A stretch of DNA of 64,000 nt, from contig DATBAK010000026.1 in NCBI GenBank assembly GCA_036271555.1, positions 1 to 64,000 of the forward strand. The letters run 5' to 3'. The notes under the pieces are model-generated. The model ran no database searches, was not told where the DNA came from, and saw nothing but the letters and a program-made list of their open reading frames with translations. This DNA is from Acidimicrobiia bacterium (GTDB lineage Bacteria; Actinomycetota; Acidimicrobiia; IMCC26256; PALSA-610). Positions 51,054-59,170 of the stretch are shown here, in pieces; position 1 is the first letter of the stretch, and each line of letters opens with the position of its first letter. A program made the translations under genes and the position numbers.

Positions 51054-52478
51054 CTATTTCGGCCAGGTCTTCGGGTGCGTCTTCAGCGTGAGCTTCGGTG
51101 CGGGCATGGCTGCGTCGATGAACGACCGCGGCCGCTTCGAGTAGACGAAACCGGCGACACCACCGGGGAGCGTCCACGCGTACGGGAAGGCGCGCCGCTC
51201 GACCCGGTCGAACGCGGGCGTGAGGTAGAAGCCGATCGCGACGTCGCAGTCGAGCACCGCGCGCGGCGTGAGCGCCTTCACGGGCTGCGGCGTGTAGCCG
51301 ACGACTCCCACGCCCGTGTGATTGATCCCGCACACGGTGAGGTGCTCGGCGCGTGCCGCGTCGACGACCGCGGCCATCTGCGCGGTCGGCACCTCGGTCT
51401 GCGTCCAGTAGCTCTGCTCGTGCACGACCATCGCGACCACGGCAATGACGACGAGCACGACGAGGCCGGGCCGGCGCGCAACGGCGATCGCCGCCGCGAG
51501 GGCGACGCCCGGGACCAACCAGACGAGATAGCGGAACACGAGGAACTGCGGCTGCGCGACGAGCCACACGAACAGGAAGATGATCGCCATCGCGACCACG
51601 CCGCCCACTGCGCTCGGCCGACGGTGCGCCATCCACACCGCGTAGGCGACGACGAGCGCGAGCGCGACGACCGCGACGGTCGCCTGCCCCAAGAGGGACT
51701 CGGCGACGTCGCGCGGGAATGTCAGGTAGAAGGTCCGGCTGTTGCGCGTGTTCAGCACGGTGTTGATCGTCGGCAGGTAGACGACTCCGCCGATGCCCGC
51801 GCTGAGGATCCAGCGCCAGTACCACGTCGCGTCCATCTCCTTGCGCGCGACGACGATACCGATGTGCACGAGCAGCACGATGCCGCCGTAGAGGTGGGTC
51901 GCGATGCCCGCGGCGGTGAACAGCACGTAGGCCACCGGCACCCACGACGGAATCGGTCGGTTGCTGCGCTCGACGAGGCGCCACAGCAGCAGCGTCGACG
52001 ACACCGCGCAGAGGCTCAACAGGCTGTAGCCGCGAAGCTGGCGCGACAACTGGGCGAACATCGGGTTCGCGGCGACGATCGCGCCCGCGCTCAACGCGGG
52101 CACGACACCGAACGACCGCGCGCACCACGCGGTGACGATCGCGATCGTCGCGACGCCGAACAGGATCGGCGGGATGCGAAGCCACACCTCCGACCGCAGC
52201 CCGAGCGTCCACAGCACGTGCTCGATGATCGAGAACAGTGGATGGTTGTTGAGCGCGACCTGCCGTTTGAGCGGGTCGAGCAGCGAGCCGGTCTTGACGA
52301 AGATGCCGACGGTGACGCTCGAGTCGAAGTCGAGGGCGCGGCCCGCGCCGAGGAAGTAGAAGACGGCGGCGACGGCACCGACCGCGACGCCCAACGCCGT
52401 CGCCCGCGAGGTCGAGACGGCGCGCACCCGAGTCCCCGGGACGCGCACGAGTGGGCGCGTCTGCACTGCGTTGGCCAA
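51054..52478 (-). CDS. GT-C-type membrane glycosyltransferase
   Basis: 474 residues from a TTG at 52478 with GAGGGA upstream; later GTGs are possible. About ten membrane helices. The first loop has LDFDSSVTVGIFVKTGSLLD and then NNHPLFSIIEHVLW, the acidic first-loop and His pattern of the PMT/ArnT-like group. A C-terminal extracytoplasmic part of about 100 residues ends the chain. It probably transfers a sugar from a polyprenyl-phosphate donor. Downstream of and co-directional with the PIG-L and FGGY kinase genes. Confidence 0.75.
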   Translation of the reverse strand: MANAVQTRPLVRVPGTRVRAVSTSRATALGVAVGAVAAVFYFLGAGRALDFDSSVTVGIFVKTGSLLDPLKRQVALNNHPLFSIIEHVLWTLGLRSEVWLRIPPILFGVATIAIVTAWCARSFGVVPALSAGAIVAANPMFAQLSRQLRGYSLLSLCAVSSTLLLWRLVERSNRPIPSWVPVAYVLFTAAGIATHLYGGIVLLVHIGIVVARKEMDATWYWRWILSAGIGGVVYLPTINTVLNTRNSRTFYLTFPRDVAESLLGQATVAVVALALVVAYAVWMAHRRPSAVGGVVAMAIIFLFVWLVAQPQFLVFRYLVWLVPGVALAAAIAVARRPGLVVLVVIAVVAMVVHEQSYWTQTEVPTAQMAAVVDAARAEHLTVCGINHTGVGVVGYTPQPVKALTPRAVLDCDVAIGFYLTPAFDRVERRAFPYAWTLPGGVAGFVYSKRPRSFIDAAMPAPKLTLKTHPKTWPK

Positions 52479-52529
52479 GCTCGGATTCCCTCGCCCCGGC
52501 CCCTTCCGATCGGAAAGGGAAACGCAAGT

Positions 52530-53549
52530 CTAGGCGGGCAAATCGGGCCAACCGGACGGCGGCAGGGCCAGCCGCCAGTACTGCTCGGGCGCGGGCGCGT
52601 CGAGCTTCGCAAGGATCCGCCAGTCGTCCTCGAGCGCGAGCACCTGCGTCGGATAGCACTCGACCGCGGCCCGCTTGCGAGCGTGGTCGGTCGACACCGT
52701 CGGGCACGCGGGCGTCGCCCAGATCCGGCGCTTGAACAGACGCGCGACGCGCCACGCGAGCATCCCGGGGATGTGCTTGTAGCCGCAGTCTTCGTAACAG
52801 AACCAGGCGACGTCGGGCATCGCGTCGCGCACGAGCATCGCGGCATCGTGCGTCACGTCGTGATCCGGGTTCGCGAGGCCGAACGGCGCGAGCACCGCGG
52901 TCGGATCGAGCGCGCGCAGCGCGTCGCCGAGTGGGCCGGCGATGACGTCCGGCGCGACCGGACGATCGCCCGGGAGGTACGTGTGCTCGATGAAGTCGAG
53001 ATGACGCGCGGTTGCGCCGACGAGCTTCAGCGCGGCGTCGTCCTCGGCCCGGCGCACGGCCATGACGTCGTCGTCGGGTCCGAAGCCGCCCTGCACGTCC
53101 CAGTAGCGCATCGCCGTGGGGTACGCGGGCGGGTTGCCGGCGAAGACGGTGACGACGGTCGCACCGGGATGGGCAAGCATGAACAAGCCGCAGCCGAGCA
53201 CCGCGTCGTCGAGGTGCGGCGACACGATGACGACGCGCTCCACCTCCGCGTCCGTGAGCAGACCCCAATCGCGCATCGGCATCGGCGCGCCGTCGGAGGG
53301 CCGTCGGGCTACCGGTGACATCTCGCCAAAGGGAGCCGATGCCGATGTCGCAGTCATCGGCGCGCCGTCGGAGGGCCGCCGGGCTACCGGTGGCATCTCG
53401 CCAAAGGGAGCCGATGCCGATGTCGCAGGCATCGGCGCGCCGTCGGAGGGCCGTCGGGCTACCGGTGGCATCTCGCCAAAGCGAGCCGATGCCGATGTCG
53501 CAGTCATCGGCGCGCCGTCGGAGGGCCGTCGGGCTACTTCGTCGGTCAT
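52530..53549 (-). CDS. PIG-L family N-acetyl-sugar deacetylase with a repeat-expanded N-terminus
   Basis: 339 residues from the ATG at 53549, which overlaps the kinase stop (ATGA). The first about 90 residues are 3.4 copies of a 25-residue unit (ARRPSDGAPMTATSASAPFG). The catalytic domain then begins at MPMRDWG (ATGs at 53282 and 53276 could be the ancestral starts). Motif SPHLDDAVLGCG supplies the metal ligands His-x-Asp-Asp, and NPDHDVTHDAA the third His. PIG-L enzymes deacetylate GlcNAc groups on lipids or thiol precursors. The neighbours suggest a cell-surface glycan role. Confidence 0.85.
   Translation of the reverse strand: MTDEVARRPSDGAPMTATSASARFGEMPPVARRPSDGAPMPATSASAPFGEMPPVARRPSDGAPMTATSASAPFGEMSPVARRPSDGAPMPMRDWGLLTDAEVERVVIVSPHLDDAVLGCGLFMLAHPGATVVTVFAGNPPAYPTAMRYWDVQGGFGPDDDVMAVRRAEDDAALKLVGATARHLDFIEHTYLPGDRPVAPDVIAGPLGDALRALDPTAVLAPFGLANPDHDVTHDAAMLVRDAMPDVAWFCYEDCGYKHIPGMLAWRVARLFKRRIWATPACPTVSTDHARKRAAVECYPTQVLALEDDWRILAKLDAPAPEQYWRLALPPSGWPDLPA
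53281..53537. repeat. 75-bp tandem repeat, 3 full copies plus 32 bp
   Basis: Copies start at 53281, 53356 and 53431; a partial fourth runs 53506-53537. Each begins ATCGGCGCGCCGTCGGAGGG and ends TCGCAGTC or TCGCAGGC; copies differ at only a few bases. 75 is divisible by three, so the PIG-L reading frame stays open through all copies. The high identity means recent expansion. It is not a CRISPR: there are no spacers. Confidence 0.95.
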
Positions 53550-55138
53550 CCCTGTCCGCCGTTCAGCTTCCGGTACATCGCACGGTTGTGCTTGTAGGTC
53601 GCGCGGAACTCGCGATACAGGTCGTCGTAGATCGCGCGGTGCTCGCGCTGGGGCGTGAACGTCTTCGTGACCGTGACCCGGCGCCCGATGTCGTCGACGG
53701 TGACTCGCTTCAGCGCGAGCGCGCCGATCAGCGCCGCACCGCGCGCGTTCGCCCGGATCGGGTGCTCGACCTGCCGGATCGTCCGGTCGAGCACGTCGGC
53801 GTGGATCTGGCACCACAATGGCGACGCGGCGCCTCCACCGATCGCGTTGAGACCGTCGAACTGCCGCCCGGTGAACTTCTCGACGACTTCCAACAGCCAG
53901 CGCGAGTTGTACGCGACGCCTTCGAGGGTCGAGCGGATCAGGTCGGCTCGGGTCGTCGAGAGCGACTGGTTCATCCACGCGGCGCGCACCGTGTGGTCGT
54001 CGACCGGTGTGCGCTCGCCGTTGAGCCACGGCGTGAAGATCACGCGGTGGCTGCCCGCGGGCGCGGTCGCGGCGAGCGTGTCGAAGCGCTGGTACACGTC
54101 GACCGGCGCCGGTCCCGTGCCCAGGCCGTCGTCCGGGAAGAAGACGCGATCGCGCAGGTAGTTGAGGCACGCGCCCGCGGTCTCCTGCTCGTCGGCGACG
54201 TAGTACTTGCCGGGCAGCGGCGACGGCAGCGACGCGACGCCGTGCAGGATGTCGGTCTTCTTGAACGGCACGTGACACGTGAGCCACGACGACGTACCGA
54301 GGTACAGGTGGCCTTCGAAGTCGCGCACCGCACCGGAGCCGACGGCCGCGGATTGCAGATCGGGCGTACCGCCGACGACGGGGATGCCCGCGGGCACGCC
54401 GAGCTCCGCGGCCGCCGTCGCACTCAACGGCGCGAGCACGTCGGTCGCGGCGATCAGGTCGGGCAGCTGCGCGCGGTCGATACCCGCGAGCGCGAGCAGC
54501 TCGGGCACGTAGTCGATGTGCGCGAGATCGCGGTTGTCGGTGAGCCAGTGCACGACGATCGAGTCGTACGTCGCCGCGGCGCGGCCCGTGAGCTTGAGGT
54601 TCAGCCAGTCCTTCGGCTCGAGGTACTTGTAGGTGGCGCGCGCGACATCGGGACGTTCCGCCTGCAACCAGAGGATGTGCGCGATCGGATCCTTGCCCGA
54701 GTGCGCGGGCGCGCCGCCGGTGAGGCGCAGGAACTTGCGCAGCGTGCGCGGGTCGTAACCCGAGACCTTGACCGGACCGCCCACGAGGTCGCGGATCTGC
54801 GCGGCGCCGCGCGAGTCCATCCAGATGATCGCGTCGTGCAGCGGCACGCCCTCGCGGTCGACGGGCACCGTCCCCGACCACTGCGACGTGACCGAGACGG
54901 CGACGATGTCGTCGACGCGCACCGTCGAGCCGGTGCGATCGAGCAGCCGGCGCGTGCCCGCGACGATGCCGGACCACCAGTCGGCGGGTCGCTGCTCCGC
55001 GCCCCCGCCCGGCGACAGCAGGAGCTCGACGGGCTCGAACTCACCGTCGACGTACTCGCCGAGCGGTGTGAAGAGCGCGACCTTCGGCCCCGACGTGCCC
55101 AGGTCGATCGTGAGGATGTACTCCGGCCGTTCAGGCAT
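53546..55138 (-). CDS. FGGY-family carbohydrate kinase (xylulokinase-like)
   Basis: 530 residues from an ATG at 55138. N-terminal ATPase fold ILTIDLGTSGPKVALF, substrate-side IIWMDSRGAAQIRDLVG, then WLNLKLTGRAAATYDS. The C-terminal half has GGTPDLQSAAVGSGAV (catalytic Asp), GTSSWLTCH and IGGGAASPLW (adenosine site). Phosphorylates a sugar or polyol; xylulokinase is the closest named type but the substrate is not certain. First gene of a minus-strand group with PIG-L and a GT-C enzyme. Confidence 0.85.
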   Translation of the reverse strand: MPERPEYILTIDLGTSGPKVALFTPLGEYVDGEFEPVELLLSPGGGAEQRPADWWSGIVAGTRRLLDRTGSTVRVDDIVAVSVTSQWSGTVPVDREGVPLHDAIIWMDSRGAAQIRDLVGGPVKVSGYDPRTLRKFLRLTGGAPAHSGKDPIAHILWLQAERPDVARATYKYLEPKDWLNLKLTGRAAATYDSIVVHWLTDNRDLAHIDYVPELLALAGIDRAQLPDLIAATDVLAPLSATAAAELGVPAGIPVVGGTPDLQSAAVGSGAVRDFEGHLYLGTSSWLTCHVPFKKTDILHGVASLPSPLPGKYYVADEQETAGACLNYLRDRVFFPDDGLGTGPAPVDVYQRFDTLAATAPAGSHRVIFTPWLNGERTPVDDHTVRAAWMNQSLSTTRADLIRSTLEGVAYNSRWLLEVVEKFTGRQFDGLNAIGGGAASPLWCQIHADVLDRTIRQVEHPIRANARGAALIGALALKRVTVDDIGRRVTVTKTFTPQREHRAIYDDLYREFRATYKHNRAMYRKLNGGQG

Positions 55139-55232
55139 TTCCGCTCACGGCGCCGGCGGCGCCGAGCCGCTCCGGCCCACTCGCCGCACGTCGCACGCCC
55201 GCTTCGCCTCCGCGCTCGCGGTCAGGCACTGT

Positions 55233-55571
55233 TCACGAGCCGTTGGTACGGCGCATCCCGTGGCCGAAGAAGCCGCCCTTCGGGCGGGCGTGCGCGTGGT
55301 AGTGGTCGGGGATGTTCCGCATGTTGTCGTCGACGTAGTGCTCGTACGTGAAGTGCTCCGCGACCACGAGGGCGAGCTGCTCGTGCATGTGCGCAAGCTC
55401 CTCGGCCGGCGGCTCCGTGCCGTGGCCCCGCCAGACGACCATCGGCGTCGCGCAGATCTCGCACTCCGCGATCCAGCAGACGTCGTCCTCGTGGAACCAG
55501 GGCGTGATCCGTGCGGCCTCGCAGAGATCGCAGCCGTCCCGCTTCTCCCGACTGCCGGGGTCGTTCGCCAT
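55233..55571 (-). CDS. HIT-like small protein with CxxC motifs
   Basis: 112 residues from the ATG at 55571. The start DGCDLCEAARITPWFHEDDV resembles the zinc-binding N-terminus of HIT proteins; a second pair is ECEIC. The C-terminus carries DHYHAHARPKGG, matching the His-x-His-x-His histidine triad that cleaves nucleotide-linked substrates. Shorter than typical HIT hydrolases (about 130-140), so it is a variant. It is divergent from rmlA with 30 bp between starts, so the promoters must overlap. Confidence 0.6.
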   Translation of the reverse strand: MANDPGSREKRDGCDLCEAARITPWFHEDDVCWIAECEICATPMVVWRGHGTEPPAEELAHMHEQLALVVAEHFTYEHYVDDNMRNIPDHYHAHARPKGGFFGHGMRRTNGS

Positions 55572-55601
55572 CGGGCCGGCATGGTACAACTGCGCGCCGA
55601 T

Positions 55602-56708
55602 ATGAAGGGCTTGATCCTGTCCGGCGGGGCCGGCACCCGTCTGCGACCGATCACTCACACGAGCGCGAAGCAGCTCGTGCCGATCGCGAACAAGCCGATC
55701 ATCATGTACGGGCTCGAGGACATGGTCGCCGCGGGCATCACCGACATCGGCATCGTCGTCGGCGACACCGGCGCCGAGATCGAGGCCGCGCTCGGCGACG
55801 GCTCGCGCTTCGGCGCGCAGATCACCTACATCCCGCAGGACGCGCCGCTCGGCCTCGCGCACTGCGTCCTCATCGCGCGCGACTTCCTCGGCGACGACGA
55901 CTTCGTGATGTATCTCGGCGACAACATGCTCCAACAGGGCATCGCCGAGTTCATCGACCACTTCCGGCACGCGCGCGATCGCGCGCCGCAGCTCGGCGAC
56001 GCATCGGGCGCGCCGCGTCCGGCCGCGCAGATCCTCCTCGCGCACGTCGACGACCCGCGGCAGTTCGGTGTCGCCGCGGTCGACGACGACGGTCGCGTCC
56101 TCCGACTCATCGAGAAGCCGGCCGACCCGCCGTCGGATCTCGCGCTCGTCGGCGTCTACCTCTTCGACGCGACGATCCACGAGGCGGTGCGCGCGATCGA
56201 ACCGTCGCCACGCGGCGAGCTCGAGATCACCGACGCGATCCAGTGGCTCATCGATCACGATCACCACGTGCTGCACGAAGTGCTGCGCGGGTGGTGGATC
56301 GACACGGGCAAGAAGGACCCGCTGCTCGACTGCAACCGCCTCATCCTCGAGACGATCTCCCCGCGCATCGACGGCGACGTCGACGACGAGAGCCGCGTCA
56401 GCGGACGCGTCGTGATCGAGGCGGGCGCGAAGCTCGAACGGTCGACCGTTCGCGGTCCCGCGATCATCGGCGCGAACGCGAAGCTCGTGAACGCGTACGT
56501 CGGACCGTTCACGTCGATCGCGAACGACTGCGAGATCGTCGACTCCGAGATCGAGCACAGCGTCGTCCTCGAACGCAGCCGCATCGTCGGCGTCCACCGG
56601 CTGCAGGACTCCTTGCTCGGGCGCGAGGTCGAGGTCGTACGATCTCAGCTCCGGCCCCGGGCGAGCCGGCTCATGTTGGGCGACCATTCCCGCGTCGAGC
56701 TCGAATAG
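55602..56708 (+). CDS. rmlA: Glucose-1-phosphate thymidylyltransferase, long form with beta-helix C-terminus
   Basis: 368 residues from the ATG at 55602; an ATG at 55581 adds seven. Nucleotidyltransferase signature LSGGAGTRLRPITHTSAKQL, then YLGDNMLQQG, EKPADPPSDLALVGVYLF and WWIDTGKKDPLL. The C-terminal about 110 residues form a left-handed beta helix (GAKLERSTVRGPAIIGANAK). This is the long RmlA/StrD type; the short form has about 290 residues. It makes dTDP-glucose, the first step to dTDP-rhamnose. Confidence 0.9.
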   Translation: MKGLILSGGAGTRLRPITHTSAKQLVPIANKPIIMYGLEDMVAAGITDIGIVVGDTGAEIEAALGDGSRFGAQITYIPQDAPLGLAHCVLIARDFLGDDDFVMYLGDNMLQQGIAEFIDHFRHARDRAPQLGDASGAPRPAAQILLAHVDDPRQFGVAAVDDDGRVLRLIEKPADPPSDLALVGVYLFDATIHEAVRAIEPSPRGELEITDAIQWLIDHDHHVLHEVLRGWWIDTGKKDPLLDCNRLILETISPRIDGDVDDESRVSGRVVIEAGAKLERSTVRGPAIIGANAKLVNAYVGPFTSIANDCEIVDSEIEHSVVLERSRIVGVHRLQDSLLGREVEVVRSQLRPRASRLMLGDHSRVELE

Positions 56709-56721
56709 GAGACCCTCACTG

Positions 56722-57294
56722 ATGGCCACGGTCACCGAGTCGGACACGATCGCCGGCGTCTATCTCGTCGAGCCCGTCATCCACCGCGACCCGCGCGGTC
56801 TGTTCGTCGAGACCTACCGGCGCGCGTGGATCCCGAACGGGCGCGAGATGATCCAGTCGAACCGCGCCGACCGTTCCCCCGGCTGCGTCGTCGGTCTCCA
56901 CTATCACCTCCACCAGGCCGACTACTGGTACGTGCCGTTCGGGCGCGCGCGCATCGTGCTGCACGACCTGCGCCACGGCAGCCCCACCGACGGGGCGACC
57001 ATGTCGTTCGACCTCGGACTCCCCGAGGGCACCGGCGTCGAGCACGATCACCGCGGCGTGTTCATCCCGCCCGGCGTCGCGCACGGCTTCGCGTCGCTCA
57101 CCGAGATGACGATCACGTATCTCGTCGACGGCTACTACAACGCGGCCGACGAGCTCGGTGTCGCGTACAACGACCCGGAGATCAACGGCGACTGGCACGT
57201 GAAGGACCCGGTGCTCTCGAACCGCGACCGCGAGAACCCCTGGCGGCGCGACCTCGAGGCCGGCGCGCGCCCGGTGTGGCCACTGCGCACGTGA
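56722..57294 (+). CDS. rmlC: dTDP-4-dehydrorhamnose 3,5-epimerase RmlC
   Basis: 190 residues, cupin fold. RGLFVETYRR near the N-terminus, GLHYH with the catalytic-type His60, FIPPGVAHGFASL, then YYNAADELGVAYNDPEI. The usual RGLHFQ is VGLHYH here, so it belongs to a divergent branch of the family. It lies 13 bp after rmlA, and its stop overlaps rmlB (GTGA). Context supports the rhamnose pathway. Confidence 0.88.
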   Translation: MATVTESDTIAGVYLVEPVIHRDPRGLFVETYRRAWIPNGREMIQSNRADRSPGCVVGLHYHLHQADYWYVPFGRARIVLHDLRHGSPTDGATMSFDLGLPEGTGVEHDHRGVFIPPGVAHGFASLTEMTITYLVDGYYNAADELGVAYNDPEINGDWHVKDPVLSNRDRENPWRRDLEAGARPVWPLRT

Positions 57295-58250
57295 AGATCC
57301 TCGTCACCGGGGGCGCGGGCTTCATCGGCTCGAACTACGTCCGCCATGTGCTCGCGAACACCGACGACGAAGTCACGGTCTACGACGCGCTCACCTACGC
57401 GGGCAATCTCTCGACCTTGCGCGACGTCGACGACAGCCCGCGCTACGAGTTCGTCAAGGGGAACATCACCGACCCGGGCACGCTCGAGTCGGCGATGCGC
57501 GGGCACGACGCGGTCGTGCACTTCGCGGCCGAGAGCCATGTCGACCGCTCGATCGCCGGTCCGGACGACTTCATCAACACGAACTGCTTCGGCACGAACA
57601 TCGTGATGGACACCGCGCGCCGCCTCGAGATGGCGCGCGTCGTGCACATCGGCACCGACGAGGTGTACGGATCGGTCGAGGTCGGGTCGTCGAGCGAGAG
57701 CGATCCGCTCGAGCCCCGCTCCCCGTACTCCGCGTCGAAGGCGGGCAGCGACCTGATCGCGCTCTCGTATCACCACACGTACGGGCTTCCGGTCGTCGTC
57801 ACGCGCTGCACGAACAACTTCGGGGCGTTCCAGTACCCCGAGAAGGTCATCCCGCTCTTCACCACGAACCTGCTCGACGGCAAGCGCGTGCCGCTGTACG
57901 GCGACGGCCTGAACGAGCGCGACTGGATCCACGTCGACGACCACTGCGCGGGCGTGCACCTCGCGCTCGAGCGCGGCGAGCCGGGCGACATCTACAACAT
58001 CGGCGCCGGCAACGAGACGCCGAACCGCGTGCTCGTCGACAAACTGCTCACGCTGCTGGGTCGCGACGACTCGTTCGTCGAGTACGTGCCCGACCGCCTC
58101 GGCCACGACCGCCGCTACTCCGTCGACATCGCCAAGGTCACGGCGCTCGGTTGGAAGAAGCAGCGCACGCTCGACGAGGCGCTCGCCGAGACCGTCGAGT
58201 GGTACCGCGCGAACCGGTGGTGGTGGGAACCGCTGAAGGCGGGCGCGTGA
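57291..58250 (+). CDS. rmlB: dTDP-glucose 4,6-dehydratase RmlB
   Basis: 319 residues from a GTG at 57291. Extended SDR with NAD site VTGGAGFIGSNYVRH, HFAAESHVDRSI, the catalytic TDEVYG (Thr-Asp-Glu) and YSASK (Tyr-x3-Lys), and NNFGAFQYPEKVIPLF. Converts dTDP-glucose to the 4-keto-6-deoxy sugar. The stop overlaps rmlD (GTGA). Full length and all catalytic residues are present. Confidence 0.96.
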   Translation: MKILVTGGAGFIGSNYVRHVLANTDDEVTVYDALTYAGNLSTLRDVDDSPRYEFVKGNITDPGTLESAMRGHDAVVHFAAESHVDRSIAGPDDFINTNCFGTNIVMDTARRLEMARVVHIGTDEVYGSVEVGSSSESDPLEPRSPYSASKAGSDLIALSYHHTYGLPVVVTRCTNNFGAFQYPEKVIPLFTTNLLDGKRVPLYGDGLNERDWIHVDDHCAGVHLALERGEPGDIYNIGAGNETPNRVLVDKLLTLLGRDDSFVEYVPDRLGHDRRYSVDIAKVTALGWKKQRTLDEALAETVEWYRANRWWWEPLKAGA

Positions 58251-59101
58251 GGATCTTCGTCACCGGTGCCGGCGGCCAGGTCGGCCACGAGGTCGCGGCG
58301 CGCTTCCACGCGGCCGAACGCCACACCGTCGTCGCCGCCGACCACGCGACGCTCGACGTCGGTGACCGCGACGCGGTGCTCCAGGCGATCACGTCGACAC
58401 GGCCCGATGTCGTCGTGCACTGCGCGGCCTGGACCGCGGTCGACGCGTGCGAAGGCGATCCCGACCGCGCGTTCCTCGTGAACGCGCTGGGAACCCGATA
58501 CGTCGCCGAGGCGTGCGCGCGCACCGACGCGCACCTGATCACCATCTCCACCGACTACGTGTTCGACGGCGACCAGCCCGAGCCGTACGTGGAGTGGGAC
58601 CGACCGAACCCGCGCTCGGTGTACGGGCGCTCGAAGCTCGCGAGCGAGACCGAGGCGGCAGGTTGTACGAGCGCGACCGTGGTGCGCACGTCGTGGGTGT
58701 GCGGCGCGTACGGCGCCAACATGGTGAAGACGATCCTGCGGCTCGCGGCCGAGCACGACACGCTCACGTTCGTCGACGACCAGCGTGGTCACCCCTCGTT
58801 CGCCGACGACCTCGCGGTGATGCTCGAACGGTTCGCGATCGATCGCCGCCCGGGCGTGTTCCACGTCACGAACCAGGGCGCGGTCAGCTGGTACGAGTTC
58901 GCACGCGAGGTGCTTTCGGCGGCCGGCCTCGACGCCGATCGGGTGAAGCCGATCTCGACCGCCGAGCTCACGCCGCCCCGCCCCGCGCCGCGGCCCCGCA
59001 ACTCGGTGCTCGACAACGCCGCGCTCCGCCTCGGCGGCGTGCCCCTGCTCCCCGACTTCCGCGAGCCGCTGAGCCGGCTCGTGAAGCAGCTCACCGCCTG
59101 A
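58247..59101 (+). CDS. rmlD: dTDP-4-dehydrorhamnose reductase RmlD
   Basis: 284 residues from the GTG at 58247; an upstream frame starting in rmlB is not used. VTGAGGQVGHEVA for NADPH, CAAWTAVDACEGDP, STDYVFDG and YGRSKLASE (Tyr-x3-Lys), FHVTNQGAVSWYEFA. It completes dTDP-L-rhamnose. Gene order rmlA-C-B-D with 4-bp overlaps at the last two joints indicates a single operon. Confidence 0.95.
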   Translation: MRIFVTGAGGQVGHEVAARFHAAERHTVVAADHATLDVGDRDAVLQAITSTRPDVVVHCAAWTAVDACEGDPDRAFLVNALGTRYVAEACARTDAHLITISTDYVFDGDQPEPYVEWDRPNPRSVYGRSKLASETEAAGCTSATVVRTSWVCGAYGANMVKTILRLAAEHDTLTFVDDQRGHPSFADDLAVMLERFAIDRRPGVFHVTNQGAVSWYEFAREVLSAAGLDADRVKPISTAELTPPRPAPRPRNSVLDNAALRLGGVPLLPDFREPLSRLVKQLTA

Positions 59102-59170
59102 CCTGCGGACGAGCGCGGCACGCGGCGAGGTGCCGTCGGTCGCACGCGCGCGGATGCTATTTTCCGCCCG

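Noticed and set aside
53281-53537. CRISPR-like array
   Set aside because: Units are contiguous tandem repeats without unique spacers, lie inside an open reading frame, and no cas genes are present.
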